This document shows positions 60,210 through 64,000 of a stretch of 64,000 nt of DNA, piece by piece (within the stretch, counting starts at the first letter, position 1; each line of letters starts with the position of its first letter). Under the pieces are notes generated by a model. That model did not search any database, had not been told where the DNA came from, and saw only the letters and a list, made by a program, of their open reading frames with translations. The position numbers and the translations under genes were made by a program. Origin of the DNA: Hymenobacter yonginensis (lineage in GTDB: Bacteria; Bacteroidota; Bacteroidia; Cytophagales; Hymenobacteraceae); assembly GCF_027625995.1 (NCBI RefSeq), contig NZ_CP115396.1, forward strand, positions 124,001-188,000, read 5' to 3'.

Positions 60210-60326
60210 ATGTGGACCGCACTACTAGCATCAATGCTGCTTAATAGCCTGTTGACCACGCCGGCCGCCCGGGCGCAGCGTAGGCCCCTCAACCCGTTTC
60301 TTGCTGATGCCCGAACCTACGCCTAA
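60210..60326 (+). CDS. Possible 38-aa exported micropeptide
   Basis: Short frame with an N-terminal hydrophobic stretch (MWTALLASMLLNSLLTTPAA) and ARAQ near the end of the signal, then a short tail. It begins 6 bases after the previous stop and overlaps the next start (60307) by 20 bases in another frame. It may be a leader peptide or a decayed exported gene. Composition alone does not prove coding. Confidence 0.35.
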   Translation: MWTALLASMLLNSLLTTPAARAQRRPLNPFLADARTYA

Positions 60327-60708
60327 CCCACTTGCTTCCCTCACCGCTGCCGCCGAGGCCGTGCGCCGCCAGCTGCAGGCGCCTGCCTACGACGCCGACG
60401 CCGTGCAGCGCCTGGCCGAGTTCATTGAGCAGCAGCGCCCCAGCCTCACGGCTGCCACCCGCGAGGGCGTGGTAACGGCGCTGGGCTGCTTTCTGGGGCA
60501 ATGCCTGGTGGAGACGTTTGGCGGCACCTGGGCCATGGGCCCCGATGGCACCACCGGCATCGGCATCCGGCAACACAGCTTTTTCAATCCCTTCTACCGC
60601 ATTTCGCAGCAACTAGACAAGGGCCTGCCCGAGTCGGTGGCAGCGTTTTTTGCGGGCATACCCGAACGGCTGGCCTCCGCGCCCCGTCGTAAAAACTGGA
60701 TTTCGTGA
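60307..60708 (+). CDS. Hypothetical protein upstream of cmk
   Basis: Protein of 133 aa of unknown function, soluble and mostly helical (LTAAAEAVRRQLQAPAYDAD, VVTALGCFLGQCLVETFGG). TWAMGPDGTTGIGIRQHSFF followed by NPFYRISQQL forms a compact end. The context (a gene 39 bases before cmk, upstream stop and start nearly touching) suggests an operon. The phrase YGLGSYVGEYI-like seen in some small helical immunity proteins is absent, so no family is proposed. Confidence 0.7.
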   Translation: MPEPTPNPLASLTAAAEAVRRQLQAPAYDADAVQRLAEFIEQQRPSLTAATREGVVTALGCFLGQCLVETFGGTWAMGPDGTTGIGIRQHSFFNPFYRISQQLDKGLPESVAAFFAGIPERLASAPRRKNWIS

Positions 60709-60746
60709 GTGCAGCCAGCCCCCAACCCGTGCCGAGAGAATCAGCC

Positions 60747-61475
60747 ATGAGAAAAATCGTCATTGCCATCGACGGCTACTCTTCGTGCGGCAAAAGCACG
60801 ACGGCCAAAGCCGTGGCCGCCGAGCTGGGCTACGCCTACATCGATACCGGCGCCATGTACCGGGCCGTTACGCTCTACCTGCTGGAGCAGGGCATTGCCT
60901 TCGACGACCTGCCGCGCGTGGAGCAGGCCCTGCACGAGCTGCACATCACCTTCAAGCGCAACCGCAAAACCGGCCGCAACGAGCTGTGCCTCGATGGCGC
61001 CATCCGGGAAGATGAAATCCGGCAGATGCGCATTTCCAACCTCGTGAGCGAGGTGTCGGGCATTCCGGCGGTGCGCCACGCCATGGTGGCCCAGCAGCAG
61101 CGCATGGCCCGCAAGCGCGGCGTGGTGATGGACGGCCGCGACATCGGCACCACCGTATTTCCGGATGCCGAGGTGAAGGTGTTTATGACCGCCGAGGTGC
61201 TGACCCGCGCCGAGCGCCGCCAGGAAGAGCTGGCCGCCAAGGGCGAGCAGGTGGCGGTGGAGGAAATCGTGGAAAATCTGCGCAAGCGCGACCACCTCGA
61301 CTCCACCCGTACTGAAAGCCCCCTGCGCCGCGCCCCCGACGCCGTGCTGCTTGATACCACCCACATGATGATCGACGAGCAGGTGGATTTCGTGCTGGAG
61401 CGGGTGTCGGCTACACTGTTTGCGCTGGCCGTCGGGGCCGGCCCCGAACGGAATGGCAATGAAGTGGTTGTATAA
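60747..61475 (+). CDS. cmk: Cytidylate kinase
   Basis: P-loop nucleotide kinase, 242 aa, phosphorylating CMP and dCMP. The start at 60747 gives MRKIVIAIDGYSSCGKSTTA, with the P-loop at residues 10-17. YIDTGAMYRAVTLYL is the CMP-binding segment. VMDGRDIGTTVFPDAEVKVF and the LID segment RRQEEL follow, then the RKRDHLDSTRTESPLRRAPD block with the conserved Asp-x-x-Arg. A GTG 14 codons upstream is an alternative start. The tail of ~15 residues beyond the usual end is disordered. Confidence 0.97.
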   Translation: MRKIVIAIDGYSSCGKSTTAKAVAAELGYAYIDTGAMYRAVTLYLLEQGIAFDDLPRVEQALHELHITFKRNRKTGRNELCLDGAIREDEIRQMRISNLVSEVSGIPAVRHAMVAQQQRMARKRGVVMDGRDIGTTVFPDAEVKVFMTAEVLTRAERRQEELAAKGEQVAVEEIVENLRKRDHLDSTRTESPLRRAPDAVLLDTTHMMIDEQVDFVLERVSATLFALAVGAGPERNGNEVVV

Positions 61476-61622
61476 GTCTAGTGCCTGGTTGTTAGTGCCT
61501 AGTGCTTAGGCACTAGAATTGTATCACTGCACTTTCATTCCGTTCGGGCTCCGACACTCCACCGAATTGTGGGGTGTTTCACAGCCTAAGCACTACGCAC
61601 CACGCACTAAGCACCAATCTCC
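61476..61622. repeat. Intergenic short palindromes
   Basis: Short inverted repeat GTGCCTAGTGCTTAGGCAC near 61495-61513, echoed by TAAGCACTACGCACCACGCA near 61588. No gene is seen between cmk and ispH. Confidence 0.55.
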
Positions 61623-62507
61623 ATGAACGTCACCATAGATAAAAATTCCGGCTATTGCTTTGGCGTCGAATTCGCCATTCAGATGGCGGAGGATGAGCTG
61701 GCCCACGACGAAACCCTGTATTGCCTGGGCGACATCGTGCACAACCGCATGGAGGTGGAACGCCTGCACGAGAAGGGCCTGCGCATCATCGACCGGGAGC
61801 AGCTGGAGCAGCTGCACGACTGCAAGGTGCTGATCCGGGCGCACGGCGAGCCGCCGGAAACCTACCAGCTGGCTCTGCGCAACAACATCGAGCTGATTGA
61901 TGCCTCGTGCCCGGTGGTGCTGAAGCTGCAGAACCGCGTGAAGCACGCCTTCGATGCCAGCCAGCGCCAGAATGGCCAGATTGTCATCTACGGCCAGCCC
62001 GGCCACGCCGAAGTTGCCGGCCTGACGGGCCAGACCGGCAACCGTGCCATCATCGTCATGACCGAAGCCGACCTCGACCAGGTGGACTTCTCGCGCCCCG
62101 TGACGCTCTTCAGCCAGACCACTAAAAGCACGGCCGGCTTCTACCATATGAAAGCCGTGATGGAAGAGCGTATTCGGGCGGCCGGCGGCTCGCTGGAGTC
62201 GTTCGATGCCAACGACAGCATCTGCCGGCAGGTAAGCAACCGCGAGCCGGCGCTGGCCAAGTTTGCGGTGCTGCACGACGTCATCATCTTTGTGAGCGGC
62301 CGCAAAAGCTCCAACGGTAAGGCCCTGTTTTCGGTAGTCAACAAAACCAACCCACGCAGCTACTTCGTGGAAAACGAGCAGGAGCTGCTCGATGAGTGGT
62401 TCCAGGATGCCGAATCCGTAGGAATCTGCGGCGCCACCAGCACGCCCATGTGGCTGATGGAGCGCGTGAAAGACCGGATTGAGGAAGTAGCCGCCAGCGT
62501 GGCGTAG
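61623..62507 (+). CDS. ispH: 4-Hydroxy-3-methylbut-2-enyl diphosphate reductase
   Basis: Iron-sulfur enzyme of 294 aa making isopentenyl and dimethylallyl diphosphate, the last step of the MEP pathway. Cluster cysteines are Cys12 (SGYCFGV), Cys96 (DASCPVV) and Cys201 (DSICRQVSNRE). VHNRMEVE and IRAHGEPPET hold substrate-binding His residues, and VGICGATSTPMWLME ends the domain. It is the short, single-domain form. cmk lies upstream on the same strand, a common Bacteroidetes order. Confidence 0.97.
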   Translation: MNVTIDKNSGYCFGVEFAIQMAEDELAHDETLYCLGDIVHNRMEVERLHEKGLRIIDREQLEQLHDCKVLIRAHGEPPETYQLALRNNIELIDASCPVVLKLQNRVKHAFDASQRQNGQIVIYGQPGHAEVAGLTGQTGNRAIIVMTEADLDQVDFSRPVTLFSQTTKSTAGFYHMKAVMEERIRAAGGSLESFDANDSICRQVSNREPALAKFAVLHDVIIFVSGRKSSNGKALFSVVNKTNPRSYFVENEQELLDEWFQDAESVGICGATSTPMWLMERVKDRIEEVAASVA

Positions 62508-62513
62508 GCCCAT

Positions 62514-62733
62514 GTAGCATAAGCTTCAGCCTGTGCTGTCTCGCGGCGGTGGCCGTTGCGCGCCGCTTCTCCTTCTTTGCAGGTGAAACACACCAACCTA
62601 CCAGAAAAGCCCTCCGGCGTCAGTTTCCAAACCTGCTGCCGGAGGGCTTGGCGTTTTCAGCATCAGGAGGAAGAATAAGCTGCGCTACCCGCAACTGCAA
62701 GCGTCTGACGGCACAGGCTGAAGCCTATGCTAC
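62514..62733. repeat. Inverted repeat enclosing a terminator and touching a promoter
   Basis: Arms 62514-62536 and 62711-62733 (23 bp, one mismatch) read GTAGCATAAGCTTCAGCC and so on. Inside is a hairpin terminator (62607-62649). The right arm ends in TAC, which forms the first three bases of the TACATTTG promoter of the next gene. Confidence 0.85.
62607..62649 (+). terminator. Intrinsic terminator after ispH
   Basis: AAGCCCTCCGGC (62607-62618) pairs with GCCGGAGGGCTT (62638-62649). It nearly repeats the stem used at 14681-14721. Confidence 0.75.
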
Positions 62734-62738
62734 ATTTG
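62731..62738 (+). promoter_or_regulatory. Bacteroidetes -7 promoter box, near-leaderless DUF502 gene
   Basis: TACATTTG, exact TAnnTTTG match, four bases before the ATG at 62743. Confidence 0.7.
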
Positions 62739-62742
62739 CGGC

Positions 62743-63297
62743 ATGCGCAGACTGATCAACTACTTCCTCAACGGCTTCCTCATTGTGGCGCCCATCGGCC
62801 TCACGATGTACATTCTCTACTCGCTGCTGCGTTGGCTCAACGACCTGTTTGCGGGGCTGAGCTTCGACGTGCCGGGGCTGGGACTGGTGGTGGCGGTGCT
62901 GCTGATTACGGCCGTGGGCTTCGTGGCGAAGTCGTTTATGGTGCGGCCGTTTCTGGTGATTGCCGAGCGGATTCTGCACCGCACGCCGCTGGTGAGCATC
63001 ATCTACTCCAGCCTCAAAGACCTGTTCGACGCCTTCGTCGGCGACAACCAGAAGTTCAACTGCCCGGTGCTGGTGCGCCTCAACGCCCAGGACAACGTGT
63101 TCAAGATGGGCTTCGTCACCCAGGACGACCTGGCCGCGCTGCACCGCCCCGATCTGGTGGCCGTGTACTTTCCACACTCCTACAACTTCTCCGGCGAGCT
63201 GGTGCTGGTGCCGCAGGCTAGCGTCACGCACCTAGACCTGCCCAGCTCCGATGCCATGAAGTTCATTGTGTCCGGCGGCGTGTCGCGGCTGGGGTAG
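62743..63297 (+). CDS. DUF502 family membrane protein
   Basis: Membrane protein of 184 aa with two N-terminal hydrophobic segments (about 6-28 and 45-65) and a soluble C-terminal part. NYFLNGFLIVAPIGLTMYIL, the loop GFVAKSFMVRPFLVIAERIL and VSIIYSSLKDLFDAFVGDNQ are DUF502 signatures, followed by a strand-rich region with FPHSYNFSGELVLVPQASV. The function is unknown; plant homologs (LCV/COV family) affect vascular patterning. The promoter box four bases before the ATG predicts a leaderless transcript. Confidence 0.9.
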   Translation: MRRLINYFLNGFLIVAPIGLTMYILYSLLRWLNDLFAGLSFDVPGLGLVVAVLLITAVGFVAKSFMVRPFLVIAERILHRTPLVSIIYSSLKDLFDAFVGDNQKFNCPVLVRLNAQDNVFKMGFVTQDDLAALHRPDLVAVYFPHSYNFSGELVLVPQASVTHLDLPSSDAMKFIVSGGVSRLG

Positions 63298-63363
63298 GCG
63301 AGGGGCTCCGGGAACGGGGCCTGGTCGGATGCCGTACAGCCTAGCGCCATCTAGCTGCTGCCT

Positions 63364-64000
63364 ATGCCCACCCGTCTGCACTTTCAGAAATTCGGCTCCG
63401 GCCCGCGGGTGGTGCTGGCGTTTCATGGCTACGGGCAAAGCAGCGGGCACTGGCGCACGCTGGCCCCAGTGCTGGGTCCAGATTTGACGGTGTATGCCTT
63501 CGACCTGTTCTACCACGGCCGCAGCCAGCTGCTGAAGGCCGATGCGCCCCTGAGCAAGCAGCGCCTCGGCGAGTTGCTGGAGGAGTTTCTGCAGGAAAAC
63601 AGCATCGACACCTTTCACCTGCTAGCGTTCAGCATGGGCGCTAAGTTTGCCCTGACCCTGGCCGAACGGCAGCCGCAACGGGTGGAAGGTATCTGGCTGG
63701 TAGCACCCGACGGCCTGCAGCGGCAGTTCTGGTACGCGCTGGCCACCTATCCGCCGTGGATGCGCGGGGTGCTGGGGCGGGCCGTGCTGCGGCCGGAGCG
63801 GCTGCTGCGCTTTCTGGGGGCGCTGGGGCAGCGCCGGGTGGTGCCGCCCAACCTGGTGCACTTCGCTAAGTGGCAGCTCGACAGCCGCGAAAAGCGGCTG
63901 CGGGTGTACCGGAGCTGGGTGGGGTTCCGGCGCCTCACGTTCAACCTGCGCCAGCTGGCGCAGGTGCTGAACCGGCGCCCGACGCCCGTTACGTTCTTCC
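63364..64000 (+). CDS. Alpha/beta hydrolase, 3' end outside window
   Basis: Alpha/beta hydrolase fold protein, 212 codons visible and truncated by the window end. VVLAFHGYGQSSGHW carries the oxyanion-hole His-Gly, FDLFYHGRSQ follows, and the nucleophile Ser lies in LLAFSMGAKFAL, an AFSMG variant of G-x-S-x-G. The acid and histidine are probably beyond the edge. Esterase or lipase-like activity is likely but substrate is unknown. Confidence 0.88.
   Translation, partial: MPTRLHFQKFGSGPRVVLAFHGYGQSSGHWRTLAPVLGPDLTVYAFDLFYHGRSQLLKADAPLSKQRLGELLEEFLQENSIDTFHLLAFSMGAKFALTLAERQPQRVEGIWLVAPDGLQRQFWYALATYPPWMRGVLGRAVLRPERLLRFLGALGQRRVVPPNLVHFAKWQLDSREKRLRVYRSWVGFRRLTFNLRQLAQVLNRRPTPVTFF

Overview
The window is a chromosomal segment of a high-G+C Bacteroidetes, most like Hymenobacter or a close relative. 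Evidence: exact TAnnTTTG promoter elements (the Bacteroidetes -7 box) before many genes, few Shine-Dalgarno sequences, a type IX secretion sorting domain, many short exported or lipobox proteins, the pheT / coiled-coil / zapA / rny gene order, and a tmRNA whose tag ends YAMAA. No insertion sequence, phage gene, rRNA, tRNA or CRISPR array was seen. The two outermost genes run off the window.

Layout. 1-9.7 kb: partial S9 peptidase, a pirin / nitroreductase / pirin cluster, a secreted serine hydrolase with a T9SS tail, two paralogous lipoproteins, a cysteine-free GluQ-like synthetase and endonuclease V. 9.8-22.1 kb: GT87 membrane protein, two overlapping DUF1990 genes, cytochrome b, zinc alcohol dehydrogenase, a second serine hydrolase, aminotransferase, DinB protein, astacin-type lipoprotein protease and small exported proteins. 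22.35-23.89 kb: an AT-rich two-gene island (soluble 282-aa protein plus 4-TM 174-aa protein) with its own promoter and a long perfect terminator palindrome. 23.9-33.4 kb: icd, M16 peptidase, dnaX (with a slippery A10 tract) and a prolyl oligopeptidase. 33.4-42.2 kb: tmRNA, small exported proteins, UvsE, a metallophosphoesterase, RadC and a DUF1684 protein. 42.3-47.6 kb: pheT, coiled-coil protein, zapA and rny. 47.6-54.7 kb: a family of barrel-like lipoproteins (three full copies and one remnant), GNAT, an MCE-domain lipoprotein, a pyridine nucleotide-disulfide oxidoreductase and hypothetical genes. 54.7-64 kb: sucD, a cysteine synthase-like enzyme, a lone response regulator, adenine deaminase, small genes leading to cmk, ispH, a DUF502 protein and a partial alpha/beta hydrolase.

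How the genes work together. Most of the window is housekeeping: TCA cycle (icd, sucD), replication and repair (dnaX, nfi, uvsE, radC), translation and ribosome rescue (pheT, tmRNA), RNA decay (rny), division (zapA), isoprenoid and nucleotide metabolism (ispH, cmk, ade). It is interleaved with lineage-specific envelope lipoproteins. Intergenic spaces are rich in long inverted repeats of several sequence families, some enclosing intrinsic terminators.

The best candidate for an undescribed system is the AT-rich pair at 22447-23819. Its layout (soluble putative sensor, translationally coupled 4-TM protein) resembles the phage-exclusion pair RexA/RexB, though no homology is proven. Other notable signals are a probable programmed frameshift in dnaX, a 7-bp tandem repeat in the same gene, and a lipoprotein remnant beyond an inserted gene.
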